A DNA stretch of 64,000 nucleotides from Papaver somniferum. Taxonomy: Eukaryota; Streptophyta; Magnoliopsida; Ranunculales; Papaveraceae. Shown here one piece after another: positions 51,760 to 61,926 of this stretch; within the stretch, counting starts at the first letter, position 1, and every line of letters begins with the position of its first letter. Where the stretch lies: contig NC_039368.1 of NCBI RefSeq assembly GCF_003573695.1, forward strand, positions 6,471,860 to 6,535,859, in the 5' to 3' direction. The notes under the pieces are model-generated. The model ran no database searches and was not told the DNA's origin. It saw only the letters and a list, made by a program, of their open reading frames with translations. The translations under genes were made by a program, and so were the position numbers.

Positions 51760-53600
51760 GCTTGCCGGTTCGGTGGCGACCTTCGACGGCCGAGATTTTG
51801 CATCTTGAGAGGAAGGGTAGCCGTTGATTGTGTCTACCTTCCTTTGGTAGCCAGTGTCGTGGCCACGGTCCTGGCATGGTTTGCGCATGCTCTTGGCGTG
51901 GCCAATTAGGGTGCCGTGACCAAATAGTTGGCAGCATAGCCAAAAGGTTGCCACAAGTCGTGTGGTTTGGCGGCAAGCTTGTACGGCTGAGATCTGTGTC
52001 TCGGGAGGAGGGGTAGCCGTTGATTGTTGCAACACTCCGTTTGACATCCAGCGACATGTAGGCATGGCCGACATGTCTCGTGCATGCTCTTGACGCGGCC
52101 AAATTAGGGTTTGGCGCAAACCGCGAAATTTTGGCATCACAGCCAAGAGGTTGCCACAAATCGTTTGGTTTGGTGGCAAGCTTTTATGGCTGAGATTTCA
52201 TCTCATAAGGAGGGGTAGCCGTTGATTGTTGCAACCCTACGTTTGGAAGACAGCGACATGGAGGAATGGCTAGCATGGCTCGTGCATGCTCTTGGCGTGA
52301 CCCAAATTAGGGTTTGCCACAAACCGCGGAGTTTTCGCATCGCATCCAAGAGGTTGCCATGCGTTTGGTGGAGAACTTGTACGGCTGAGATCTGCATCTC
52401 AGGAGGGGGGTAGTCGTTGATTGTTTCAACCCTCTGTTTGGAAGCCAGCGGCATGGAGCCATGGCCGGCATGGCTTTGGCATGTTTTAGGAGCGTCCAAA
52501 TTAGGGTTTTGGCATAAACTGTGGAATTTGGCATTGGGCCAGAAGTTGCCACGCGTTTGGTGGCGAACTTCTACGAATGAGATTTGCATCTCAGAGGGAA
52601 GGGTAGTCGTTGATTGTTGCAACCCTTCGTTTGGAAGCCAGCAACATGGAGGCATGGCCGGCATGGCTTTGGCATGTTTTAGGCGCATCCAAATTAGGGT
52701 TTTGGCATAAACCGTGGAATTTAACATTGGGCCAGAAGTTGCCATGCGTTTGGTGGCGAACTTGTACGGCTGAGATTTTCATCTCAGAGGAAGGGTAGCC
52801 GTCGATTGTTGCAACCCTTCGTTTGGCAGCCAGCGGCACGGAGGCATGGCCGTCATGACTTTGGCATGTTTTAGGCGCGGCCAATTTAGGGTTTTGGCAT
52901 AAACCGTGGAATTTGGCATTGGGCCAGAAGTTGCCATGCGTTTTGTGGCGAACTTGTACGGCTGAGATTTGCATCTCAGAAGGAAGGGTAGCCGTCGATT
53001 TTTGCAACCCTTCGTTTGGCATCCAGCGGCATGGATGCATGGCCGGCATCGATTTGACATGTTTTAGGCGCGACCAATTTAGGGTTTTGGCATAAACCGT
53101 GGAATTTGGCATTGGGACAGAAATTTCCATGCGTTTGGTGGCGAACTTGTACTGCTGAGATTTGCATCTCAGAAGGAAGGGTAGTCGTTGATTGTTGCAA
53201 CCCTTTGTTTGGAAACCAGCGACATGGAGGCATGGCCGGCATATTTTAGGCGCGGCCAATTTAGGGTTTTGGCATAAACCGTGGAATTTGGCATTGGGAC
53301 AGAAGTTTCCATGCATTTGGTGGCGAACTTGTACTGCTGAGATTTGCATCTCAGAGGGAAGGGTAGCTGTTGATTGTTGCAACCCTTCGTTTGGCAGCCA
53401 GCGACATGGATGCATGGCCGACATGGCTTTGGAATATTTTAGGCGCGACCAAATTAGGGTTTTGGCATAAACCGTGGAATTAGGCATTGGGTCAGAAGTT
53501 TCCATGCGTTTGGTGGCGAACTTGTACGACTGATATTTGCATCTTAGAAGGATGGGTAGCCGTCGATTGTTGCAACCCTTCGTTTGGAAGCCAGCGACAT
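51760..53600. repeat. 193-bp tandem array, ten copies, in solo-LTR U3
   Basis: Anchors around GGCTGAGATTTGCATCTCAG occur at about 51,781, 51,984, 52,189, 52,385, 52,576, 52,769, 52,962, 53,154, 53,337 and 53,530. Spacing is 193 bp in the later copies and less regular in the first ones. Other landmarks are AAGGGTAGCCGTTGATTGTT, GGCATGGCCGGCATGG and TTAGGGTTTTGGCATAAACC. Long frames on both strands (up to 412 codons) cross unit borders in changing frames and are not genes. Confidence 0.93.
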
Positions 53601-54080
53601 GGAGGCATGGCCGGCATGGCTTTGGCATGGTGGTGCGGCTGGTATGGTAGGCCTTTGGCGCGGAGGTGTGGCTGGCATGGATGGCATGCCGTTGGCACGG
53701 TGGTGCGGCTGGCATGGTATGCCTTTGGTGCGGAGATAAGGCTGGCATGCCGTTGGAACGGCGGTGCTGCTGGCATGGTATGCATTTGGCGCGGAGATGT
53801 GGCTGGCATGGATGGCATGCCATTGGCACGGTGGTGTGGCTGGCATGTTATGCCTTTAGCGCGGAGATGTGGCTGGCATGGATGGCATGTCGTTGGCACG
53901 GTGGTGCGGCTGGCATGGTATGCCTTTGGCGCGGAGATGTGGCTGGAATGGCTGGCATGCCGTTGGAACGGTGGTGCGACTGGCATGTTATGCCTTTAGC
54001 GCGGATATGTGTCTGGTATGGATGGCATGCCGTTGGCATGGTGGTGCGGATGGCATGGTATTCCTTTGGCGCGGAGATGA
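53601..54080. repeat. 70-bp GC-rich tandem array, seven copies, in solo-LTR U3
   Basis: The anchor TGGTGCGGCTGGCATGGTAT recurs at 53,631, 53,701, 53,762, 53,832, 53,902, 53,972 and 54,042; one unit lost 9 bp. Units also carry GATGGCATGCCGTTGGCACG. It is much richer in G and C than the surroundings. The unit shares the GGCATGGC/TGGCATG vocabulary with the end of the 193-bp unit, so it may have grown out of it. Confidence 0.9.
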
Positions 54081-54287
54081 TGCCAGTCAATACTGAGGGT
54101 TCTATCGTGGAACATAACATGTATAAAAAAAAAGGTACGCTGGTAAATTTCACGTAGACATATTGAATGGCTCAATAAATGTGTTAGTGGAGCTATTGGT
54201 ACTCTCGGCTTCGTTTTCTTTTAGAGTGACGTCACGTTAGACTAAGGTTTTACGATTTTAACCCTTAGCTAAAAACCACCATCAACA

Positions 54288-54292
54288 AGGAT
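54288..54292. other. Target-site duplication AGGAT, right
   Basis: Five bases after ...CATCAACA, matching 51,091-51,095. Confidence 0.8.
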
Positions 54293-55100
54293 ACAATTCA
54301 CAGCAACATAAAAATAAACCTAAAATCTGAAACATATAGATGTTCATACTTCATAATCACCATCATAAATAACATCATTCAAAATCAAGAGTGTGTAACC
54401 TCCAATTTGTAAAATCATTAAACCCCCAAATGAATGAATGAGAAATACATTAGATGAAGATGGCCAGGATTTGCATTTCCAAAATTATGAATCACTATCA
54501 ATACTTCTATGAGATATCGATTAAACTAAAATCCAGGCTTGAATCGATGTTTCATAGAAGAATCGATTGATTCATTGTTGTTGACGAAGTTTTCTGCAGC
54601 TGAATCTACAGGAAACCCCAAAATGAATGAATGAGAAATACCTTGGATTATGAATCAGTGTCAATACTTCTATGAAAGATCGATTAAACTTAAATCTAGG
54701 CTTACGTCGAAGATTCACAGAAGAATTGATTCATTCATTCATTGTTGTTGCTGAAGTTTTCTACAGCTCAAATCAATGGAACTACATGAACTGATAACCA
54801 GGGTATTGAGATATCAGATATGGCATGATGCCTGAGCCAAACCATGCTGCAGTTCAAGATATGGCCCATCACAAGTGTGCTGATTTTATTTTGCTTGACC
54901 TATTTTGTTTGACCTAATTTGTTTGAAATTAGTTGATTAATTAGTTGTTGGTCAGGACACAGTGACCAGGGTAATGAGATATGGCATGACGCCTGAGCCA
55001 AACCATGTTGCAGTTCAAGATATGGCCCATCAATACACAACTTCATTTAATATTTAGGAAGATAATAAATATATAAATTTAATACAAGTCCATCAAATGT
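54293..55100. repeat. Flank with diverged direct duplications
   Basis: No gene is seen. A segment with AATGAATGAGAAATAC, ATCGATTAAACT and ATTCATTGTTGTTG is present at about 54,430-54,600 and again at 54,623-54,780. A second segment, GGGTATTGAGATA to GATATGGCCCATC, is present at 54,798-54,870 and 54,964-55,031, with a third copy further right at 55,268-55,334. Confidence 0.65.
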
Positions 55101-55195
55101 CAAAAACGGTAGTTTGGAACAGTGGTTCGCTTTAGTTTTAGTATGTTTGAGGTCGGAGGTTCAAAACTCTCTAGACCTTTTTATTTTTCTTTAAA
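55085..55195 (+). mobile_element. Possible tRNA-derived SINE-like stretch
   Basis: GGTAGTTTGGAACAGTGG (A-box-like) is followed about 45 bases later by GGTCGGAGGTTCAAAACTC (B-box-like) and then a T-rich stretch that could be a Pol III terminator. No target duplication is identified. Weak call. Confidence 0.3.
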
Positions 55196-55199
55196 ATTT

Positions 55200-55450
55200 A
55201 GGCATTATGTGGCACAATGCTGATTTTATTTTGCTTGACCTATTTTGTTTTTGGTCAGGACTCAGGGACCAGGGTATTGTGATATGGCATGATGCCTGAA
55301 CCAAACCATGCTGCAGTTCAAGATATGGCCCATCTGTTAACTAATTAACAAATCAAATAATTATACCAAATATACACAAGTGTGCTGATTTTGTTTGGCT
55401 TATTGACCTATTATGTTTGACCATTTTTTGTACACCTAACAAATCTCATC
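55200..55450. repeat. Further partial copies of the flank repeats
   Basis: TGCTGATTTTATTTTGCTTG occurs here at about 55,221, matching 54,879 (a third, altered copy is at 55,384). The GATATGGCATGATGCCTGA segment occurs at 55,281. Together with 54,798-55,031 this is a small family of local repeats of unknown origin. Confidence 0.6.
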
Positions 55451-55650
55451 AATGTTAAGCCATTGTAGGTGTGAACACTGCCATTATTGATGCAGTACAC
55501 CAGCGCCACATCATGTCTCTCAACAGGTGCTGGATCTTCAGTATCTACGAAAAAAATCAAATATGATAATTAGTGTTTGGTTGAACTGTCTATCAACCCC
55601 TTAATGAAAGTTTTATTAGATATTGAGAATCGGAAGAGTCTGCAATTAGG

Positions 55651-55762
55651 CTAATGGGGGTGTACCAAATTAGTAGGGGGCGTACCAGGCCCAACGCAAA
55701 ACCATTTTTATCTTATATGATTTTGGAACCCAACCCCCAATAATTTGGTACACTCCCATTAG
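55651..55762. mobile_element. MITE-like foldback element, 112 bp
   Basis: The left arm begins CTAATGGGGGTGTACCAAAT and continues TAGTAGGGGG. The right arm is its reverse complement with few mismatches, ending CACTCCCATTAG. The arms are about 29 bp. I could not fix a target duplication; TTA-type flanks are possible but not clean, so the superfamily is open. Confidence 0.55.
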
Positions 55763-55986
55763 AAATGTTGGTGTGCATGAGTTATTATTATGGGTTTAGG
55801 ACTTGTTGCGCATGCCTTTGAATAGGCGTGAATTGCTAAGGGACTAGACATTCCACCGAATGCCTTAAATGACTATTAATGTCATCTTCTCTACAAAAGG
55901 AAATTAAACAGAGAATTTCCAAAATATAAAAAAATCATCCTAAATTAGGCAAGGAAATTAAGAAAAGAAAACATAGATTATAGATA
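55763..55986. other. Unassigned stretch
   Basis: No gene or repeat is recognised; A/T-rich just before the frame at 55,987. Confidence 0.4.
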
Positions 55987-56337
55987 ATGTGTGATCTAGG
56001 AGGAAACGATGCTAACAGAGATAATCAGCCTTCTGCACCTTTTAAGTTCGCCAAGAAAGTTGCCAAGACTCTGTGCACTAGAGAGTTTGGGAATTTGAGG
56101 GATTTTCTGCAGCAAGAGATTGACAAGAAGGCATGCGCAATTCTCTTCCTCTTCCATAGTTCATCATTTGAGGGATTTTCTGATCATTTTGCTCATATTG
56201 TTGAAGCTACTGACAGAATAAGTATTTATTTTCTTGTGGTTATGTTGCTATTCAGATGTTTTTCTTTCTTTTGGAACAGATGGGCTTTTTTGATACTGTT
56301 ATGCAGATGGAAACTGCTAATAGTTTTAAGGTGTTAA
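55987..56337 (+). CDS. Unrecognised open frame, 116 aa, possibly a gene fragment
   Basis: Starts ATGTGTGATCTAGG. The first 78 residues look protein-like: MCDLGGNDANRD, then FKFAKKVAKTLCTREFGNL, DFLQQEIDKKACAILFLF and HFAHIVEATDR. The rest (IYFLVVMLLF...) is hydrophobic and may be intron. A possible short intron ends at TTTTGGAACAG before ATGGGCTTTTTTGATAC at 56,280, where a second frame runs to 56,579. No domain is recognised. It lies about 150 bp upstream of a copia-type polypurine tract, so it may belong to a retroelement's 3' internal region or be a truncated host exon. Confidence 0.3.
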   Translation: MCDLGGNDANRDNQPSAPFKFAKKVAKTLCTREFGNLRDFLQQEIDKKACAILFLFHSSSFEGFSDHFAHIVEATDRISIYFLVVMLLFRCFSFFWNRWAFLILLCRWKLLIVLRC

Positions 56338-56710
56338 CAATTTTAAGGTTTAATGGTTTTAAGGTGTTTGCAGGGGGTAACAGTTTTAGTTTGTTTGTAA
56401 TTAATGTGTGTGTTTGCAAGGGGGGCAACAGTCTAGTTTTTCCTGGTATGAATAGTGAATCTCTCAGATGTTTGAGGGAATTACAGACTAGGTTTTCTAT
56501 AAAAGATCTAAACGAGTATTCTCATAAGTTGTTATTGCTACGGATCTTCAACGACATATTGCTGAACGAACATGCATGACATAAAAGAACTTGAAGTACG
56601 AAGAATTCAAGACTTGTATTGAAGAACCAAGAAAATCAAGCATAGTGTATTGAGCTGAAAGTTTATTTATTTTATTCATATGTATTAAATATTTTTGTCA
56701 CTAAAATTGA

Positions 56711-56723
56711 CAAAGGGGGAGAT
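56711..56723 (+). other. Polypurine tract of a copia-type element
   Basis: CAAAGGGGGAGAT directly before TGTTAGAGC, the arrangement typical of the 3' end of plant SIRE/Maximus-type Ty1/copia elements. Confidence 0.7.
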
Positions 56724-58951
56724 TGTTAGAGCATTGCTCGGTTGAACCAACAAGTTTTTCTATCTAAATCTTGTTGTCAATGTTAGACGATCAAAACTAT
56801 ATCTTGATTTCTAATTTACTAAGTCAAGTTTAGGACTAGGTTAGAATTGTAGTTGAGTATCAGAAATCACCCTTGAAGACTGAAGATCGACGAAAACATT
56901 TGGAGAACTTCTGTATCAGGTATATGAAAACTGTACCATTCTATTTTAGAGTTACAAAGAAGAAGTTTAGAGTCAAGCTTGTCTTGTGAAAGATCTCGAA
57001 ATATGATTTAGCGAATAAGATGTTAAACGATCCTTAACAATATTAGTTCTATGAAGTAATTTGTGGATCAATTGAAAATTTCCCATGCAAAGGATTGTAT
57101 CACTTTCAAACATCATAAGAGAGAAATATGAACTTACTAATATTTCTACTTAGGGTAGGTTGGTGAACCAGTTCGCAAAGCATAGTATCTGAGTTTCAAA
57201 ATTACATGAAGGTTGGAAAACCAGTTCAAAAAACGCAAGTTCAGTTGGGTACATTATACGAACCTTGTTGGAGAACCGTGGTGAACTGAATTTAAAGTTG
57301 GATAAATAGGCTAGCAGTTGGCGAATCCATTTCATGAACTGTGGCTAACTGAGTTCCGTAGTCTAGTAGGATTGGCAAACCCGGTTCACGAGCCTTAGCA
57401 CCTTGACTCATGAACAAGCCCTACGGTTGGCGAACCATTGTACCAACTGTCCCGACAATGTTTAACAAATGCTTAAACACTTATTATTTTAATATGTTTA
57501 GCATTGCGAGAAATCTCTTGAACACTTCTGATACTTTATTGATCACTCATTTATGTGTGTGTATCATGATTAATTTTTTAGGTGTTTAAATGAAAATCAA
57601 ATAACTTTCAGTTCTTTGGCTAACTTGCTAAACCGAACATTCATTATACATGGTTCAATAACCGAACCTATGTATATACTTTTCTATTGTATTTTGAATA
57701 CCTAAAGTGTTTGCTTGATTCTCAAGCTATCTTAGATTGAATTCTAAGCTAACCCTGGTCTTGGAAAACTATAATTAAAGATCCTCTTTCAACTGGGAAA
57801 AGCAATCCCTGACACTTTGTGTCCTAGTTGATTCTAGAGTCGTCCTCTATTGACATAGGTTTCCTATGTGTAATATTATAAGGTCTACGACTAGAAGACT
57901 TCGTTTTTGAGATTCATGAATCCAGGTACGACTATTTTTACCTTGATAGTTCATGAATCCTGATCTTGATTTTCTGTTATTTAGTTTTTCTTAATCTCTT
58001 CCAGGCAAGATAGATAATAATCACAAAGTTCTCTTCGTCTCGGACATTGTGATTCCTCAGGACAGATATCTAAAAACTGATATTAGTTGATCTTTCAAAG
58101 ATTATTCTTGAGATGTGGTTCAGAATCTAGGCTGCTCTTCGGGAGTCGTAAGTTTCAGATTTGTGAGGTTTGCTAGCTTTATCTATTGCATATTGATCTA
58201 AACGGAAATCAAATAGGATTATCTGTTATAAGAAAATTGGTATCAAAAGTATTCACTTCGGCTGAAGCAACTCTTAGGATGTAAAGGACGTCAGCTAAGG
58301 GAATCAGGTGCGTAGAACCTCGCAAGGTTCAAGAGACGTAAGGAGTGCGCCTGTAACTGAAGCGCTTGAAGGGTGGATTCGATTTCAACTACATTCCAGT
58401 ACGAAGTCTGATAGTATGCTAGTGTCTGTAGCGGCTTAATAAAGTGTGGTATTCAATATGGACGAGGTCCCAAGGTTCATCTGCTATTGCGGTTTCCTCG
58501 TTAACAAAATTTCTGATGTCTTGTATTTTTCCTTTTCCGCATTATATTGTTTATATTTATATTTTTATTTACACATGTTTATACGTATTCGATCTAAAAA
58601 TATGTGTTAGTTTAATATTAATCGATTACGAGACTTGTTTCTTGTAGAATTCGTATCTTGAAAGATAGATAATAAGTTTAAGAAATTGGTAAAATTCTGA
58701 TTAGATTATTTGGATACGACTAGATTGATCTTGGATATTGATTTTTGAGATCATCCAAGTACTCTTATTAACAATCAGGTTCACAGATTCTAAGTCTATA
58801 TACATACTGATTAAGTATAGGTTGAGATATAAACTCTATATATATATTGTCAAGGATCATTTAGTTGGTCTACTTGCTGTTGTATTAAGTTTTTTCTATA
58901 CAGGTTTCCGAACAAAAAAGTTGGATGTATTTGGTATCCCATGCGTTTTCA
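56724..58951 (+). mobile_element. 3' LTR of a SIRE-like Ty1/copia retrotransposon
   Basis: Begins TGTTAGAGCATTGCTCGG right after a polypurine tract and, by my reading, ends CCCATGCGTTTTCA at 58,951, giving 2.2 kb with TG...CA ends. Inside are several imperfect copies of a GTTGGCGAACC / GGTTCGC phrase (57,150-57,450) and a TATA-like GATAAATAGGC at 57,301. The pol region and 5' LTR are absent, and the 5-bp flanks (GAGAT and TTTAG) do not match, so this is a 3' fragment and not a solo LTR. Small frames inside it are not genes. The right border rests on memory of related LTR ends and is the least certain part. Confidence 0.7.
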
Positions 58952-59230
58952 TTTAGATTTTGTATTTAATTTAAGTGGTAAGTTTTGACACCTAAACTAC
59001 AACTCATGACTTGACATATCAACGCCTACTAGGATCAACCGAAAAGCGTCCTAACAGATGTGTATATCATGCAGAGTAAAAATAAAAATAAAAATCAAAG
59101 CATTACTAATTATGAAAACTCATTATGTTTTTAACAAAAGCATCTTTACTTTCTTATTTTCATACGTTTTTTGTTTTTGTGAAACCATCCATTCACTTTT
59201 TAGCCATCCATTCAATTAAGCAGGAACCAC
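58952..59230. other. Unassigned A/T-rich stretch
   Basis: No feature is supported; contains an (AAAAAT)n-like run near 59,077-59,093. Confidence 0.4.
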
Positions 59231-59357
59231 TGTAATACGCCGACTCGGAAGGTAGGGTTTTCCGAATGGATTACAAGTAATGGTTTGTCCTTTCCTAACA
59301 CTGTGTTCTTTTCAGCACAATTGACTCCATAATTGGCAGAAAACTCTGCAGTTAAGC

Positions 59358-59502
59358 CAATGACGGACCTACAGCTGGGCTAAAGGGGGCTTTAGCCCGG
59401 GTAGGCTTCCCAGTCCACAAGCCAATTTTTTTTTTTTTTGCTCGACCAAGGCTTCTAGCCCGGGCCTTAAAAGGAAATTTATCTTTCCTGGGTCCGTCCC
59501 TG
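59358..59502. mobile_element. hAT-type MITE, 145 bp, with 8-bp target duplication
   Basis: The flanks AGTTAAGC (59,350-59,357) and AGTTAAGC (59,503-59,510) are identical. The ends are CAATGACGGACC on the left and GGTCCGTCCCTG on the right, inverted repeats with two mismatches in 12. The 8-bp duplication and CA...TG-type ends fit the hAT superfamily. The interior has a T run near 59,427-59,441 and complementary GCCCGGG strings (59,396 and 59,458), and no coding capacity. Confidence 0.85.
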
Positions 59503-59545
59503 AGTTAAGCGTGCTCATGCAAGAATAATCTAGGGATGGGTGACC
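59503..59545 (+). promoter_or_regulatory. 5S-type internal Pol III promoter boxes
   Basis: AGTTAAGCGTGC (A-box) at 59,503-59,514 and GGATGGGTGACC (C-box) at 59,534-59,545 keep close to the plant 5S rRNA internal control region. The A-box is whole only because the MITE's target duplication recreated it. Confidence 0.55.
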
Positions 59546-59730
59546 TCCCGTGAAGCTGCTTCTGAATGACTGCAGTGGCGTCGTTAACAACCCCACACTA
59601 CAGGATGACCGTAGTGGCTAAGTGAGGACAATATCAGTGGAGGGACGGGTCATTGCACCCAATTTGAGGTAATGTAAATTGTTATTATAGCAAGTTGGGA
59701 ATTGTGCATGATCCCTACTTGGAAGCCATC

Positions 59731-59956
59731 AGAGCAAGTCTAATTGTGGAACCCAAGTTATTCAAGCTCCCCAAAAGTTTAATTTTGTTTCTAAATTGGA
59801 TTTTCAGTTTCTGATCGTCGTATCTGTGATCCATGTGCTGAAGTGTCATGGAACTTAGATCATGCAATTCTTCTATCATGAAACTTGTTCTTAGGATTGG
59901 CATTTACACTCTTTTCGAGCTTCAAATGGCTTGGCTTCCATCATTAGATTAGCTCT
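59731..59956. mobile_element. MITE-like element, 226 bp, with ~27-bp terminal inverted repeats
   Basis: The left end AGAGCAAGTCTAATTGTGG and the reverse complement of the right end, AGAGCTAATCTAATGATGG, match at about 22 of 27 bases when extended to CCAAG. A convincing target duplication is not seen. GAGCAAGTCTAAT-type ends are common in plant MITEs. Confidence 0.6.
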
Positions 59957-61332
59957 AAAAAACAAAATCCATAGTGAGATTAGTTGGCTTTTATGGATGG
60001 TTATTGTATTGTGATGCAATTTAGGCCCATATAAATATTGAAAATAATTCCGTCACCGGAAAAAAGATCTCAAAAAAAAACCATCTAAGAAAAAAATGGG
60101 ACCTACTTTGTACATTCCAAATCCAAATGCTAAACTGCAATCCTGCCTTTAATTTTCTCGATGGGATTTTTCACTGTTTATTGGGGCGTCAACGTAAAAA
60201 TCACTGTATAAGTATTCCCTATGGACAGACTTTAGCAATTTCAACATTACCGCACTATGGTTTCACTGCTAGACTCTAGTGACTAGTCAAGCCACTATAA
60301 AGATAAGCTACATTTTTCTATTTTTATAAAATACCAAATAAATATCAGAAATGCTTTTCTGAGTCCTATTTTGCGCCCAGGGGACATGTCAAACTTAGCT
60401 GGTGTAAAAGGCTAAAAACACGTAGGACTAAAATTTCACTATATCTTTCTTTCATCTCTCCCAAATTTTTTTTAACAAATGTGATATATCACAGTGCCTC
60501 CCAAAATCTCTCGTGCGTATATTTAGAAGAAAATTGCGGCTAATAAGAAAATCTTTTTCTGGGCCGTTTTCATTCCTCTCTTGATCTGTTCATGTTTTGG
60601 CCATTATCAAGCCTACATTAACAAGAAAATTGTGATTAATCTCAAGTTCTTCATTCTAAATAGATACATCAATTCTAAACAGATACAACAAGAATAAGAG
60701 GAATTTTGGAAACGATTTTGTTAGAGGGAGAGCGAAAATGGATTTGAGGAGTGCAAAAAACGTTATTAACTCGTTGACAAAGTTGATTCATGTGTTGACT
60801 ATCGACTCAGACAACAATACCCTTACATATCCTTACATCAACTCAAATTCTAGAACCTTAGAACTTAAACTCAGAAATCCTAATTGATCAATTTGCACAG
60901 TTGAATTGATAATCATAGATTTAAATGAAATACAATAAACCCATGTATTCAAATCCCTTGAATTGTAGATTCCTGATTTCACAATGATTTTCGGAAGAAT
61001 CCCAAACTATGGGGAAAAAAATTTCAAACAGGCTATCACCTCCACCATCTAAACAACTTATACCACCTTAATTTCTAATTGTATAGATCGATACCATTCT
61101 TAAATTTGATTATAGTTCTTGGTTGGAAGAAAGAAGAAATCGGAAGAAGCACAAAAAAATTAATAAACGAGAGAGAAATAATGAAGTGTAAAAAAGCAGA
61201 GAAATGATTGTAATGTCTGTATTTGTCTTTATGTACATATCACTACCGGCACATCAGACGGGTGCAGAGTTAGGCGTAGATTAGCGCACCGTGTAGCATT
61301 GCCGAATAATACACTAGGAAAATAAGATATTG
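59957..61332. other. A/T-rich intergenic stretch
   Basis: No gene, RNA or clear repeat is seen. There are no long frames, and base composition is uniformly A/T-rich. Confidence 0.45.
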
Positions 61333-61547
61333 AACTTTTGTGAGTCCGAATTTGTGCACACTCCTTAACGAGTGTGCACGTAAAATTTCAATTTCAATTT
61401 TTGATTTAATTTAGGGAGTTATATAATAAGGATGTTGATTCTAAACATTGTGGATAATGAGACTATTGGTTAAATAATCAACCAATCAGAAGAATATGTA
61501 AAATATATACTCGTTAGAGAAATATGAACAAATTTGGACTCAACTTT
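61333..61547. mobile_element. MITE-like element, about 215 bp, with ~40-bp inverted repeats
   Basis: The left arm contains TTGTGAGTCCGAATTTGT, then a hairpin, then TTAACGAGTGT. The right arm reverse-complements to GTTGAGTCCAAATTTGT and then CTAACGAGTATAT, the same order of elements. A perfect 10-bp stem, GTGCACACTC with GAGTGTGCAC (61,354-61,379), lies within the left arm. Exact ends and target duplication are uncertain. Confidence 0.5.
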
Positions 61548-61788
61548 CATTTTTTAAGCTGACGCACGGCATCTTTCTCCAAATATCTACTGGTCATTTT
61601 TGATGACACGACAAATTCCCGAATCAAACGTGTCAAATTTCATGCGGTGTAAACCTCTAAGGCTCCTCTAACTAAGATAACTCACTATTTGGCACACTCA
61701 TGACTCACCCACTCAAGTGTCTTACACACCTGAATTCTTACCGTGTGCTTTTCGGTGGACTCAGCACTTTCCTTTTTATCCCCAAATC
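61548..61788 (+). promoter_or_regulatory. Upstream region of the disrupted gene at 61,927
   Basis: No coding frame is seen. This is the likely promoter region upstream of the TATA box at 61,789. Confidence 0.4.
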
Positions 61789-61796
61789 TATAAATA
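61789..61796 (+). promoter_or_regulatory. TATA box of the disrupted gene
   Basis: TATAAATA in the context CCAAATCTATAAATACC, about 138 bp before the ATG. A CT-rich leader (TTTCTTCTTTC, CAACTCTCTTTTCC) follows, as in many plant 5' UTRs. Confidence 0.6.
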
Positions 61797-61926
61797 CCAA
61801 ACAGATTGTCTTTCTTCTTTCAAACCCAACTCTCTTTTCCACTCCAACTTCCAATTTCAAACTGAACTAAACAGCCTACTCTAAACATCTTCATTTAAAT
61901 AAAACAGCACTCTATCACTTACTGCA

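Larger units (their letters stand above)
51096..54287 (-). mobile_element. Solo LTR, 3.19 kb, minus orientation
   Basis: The plus strand starts TGTTTGAGGGTG and ends ACCACCATCAACA, with exact 5-bp duplications AGGAT on both sides. No internal retroelement sequence or second LTR is present, so this is the product of LTR-LTR recombination. On the minus strand it opens TGTTGATGGTGG, carries two tandem arrays in its U3 part (70-bp then 193-bp units), and has a strong TATA box at 51,465-51,472, leaving about 340 bp of R-U5. An LTR of this size with U3 tandem repeats resembles large Ty3/gypsy elements of the Tat/Ogre type, but without internal sequence the lineage is a guess. Confidence 0.85.
59231..59657 (+). 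mobile_element. Cassandra-like LTR with embedded 5S rRNA sequence
   Basis: Starts TGTAATACGCCGACTCGG and probably ends GGGTCATTGCA. Cassandra TRIM elements are known to carry a 5S rRNA gene-derived promoter in their LTRs. Here the 5S-like part runs from about 59,315 (CAGCACAATTG, then AACTCTGCAGTTAAGC) and, after an inserted MITE, continues GTTAAGCGTGCT and GGATGGGTGACCTCC (59,534-59,548). Without the MITE and its 8-bp duplication the LTR is about 274 bp, in the normal size range. AAGTGAGGACAA at about 59,621 fits the family's downstream part. No second LTR or internal sequence is seen nearby. Flanking 5-mers (ACCAC, CCCAA) do not match. Confidence 0.6.

Noticed and set aside
52591..53829. 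412-codon minus-strand frame as a repeat protein gene
   Set aside because: It spans the 193-bp and 70-bp tandem arrays of the solo LTR. The unit length shifts the frame each copy, and several overlapping frames are equally open on both strands.
56719..58956. SIRE-like LTR as a solo LTR
   Set aside because: Flanking 5-mers GAGAT and TTTAG differ, and a polypurine tract lies immediately upstream, which marks a 3' LTR.
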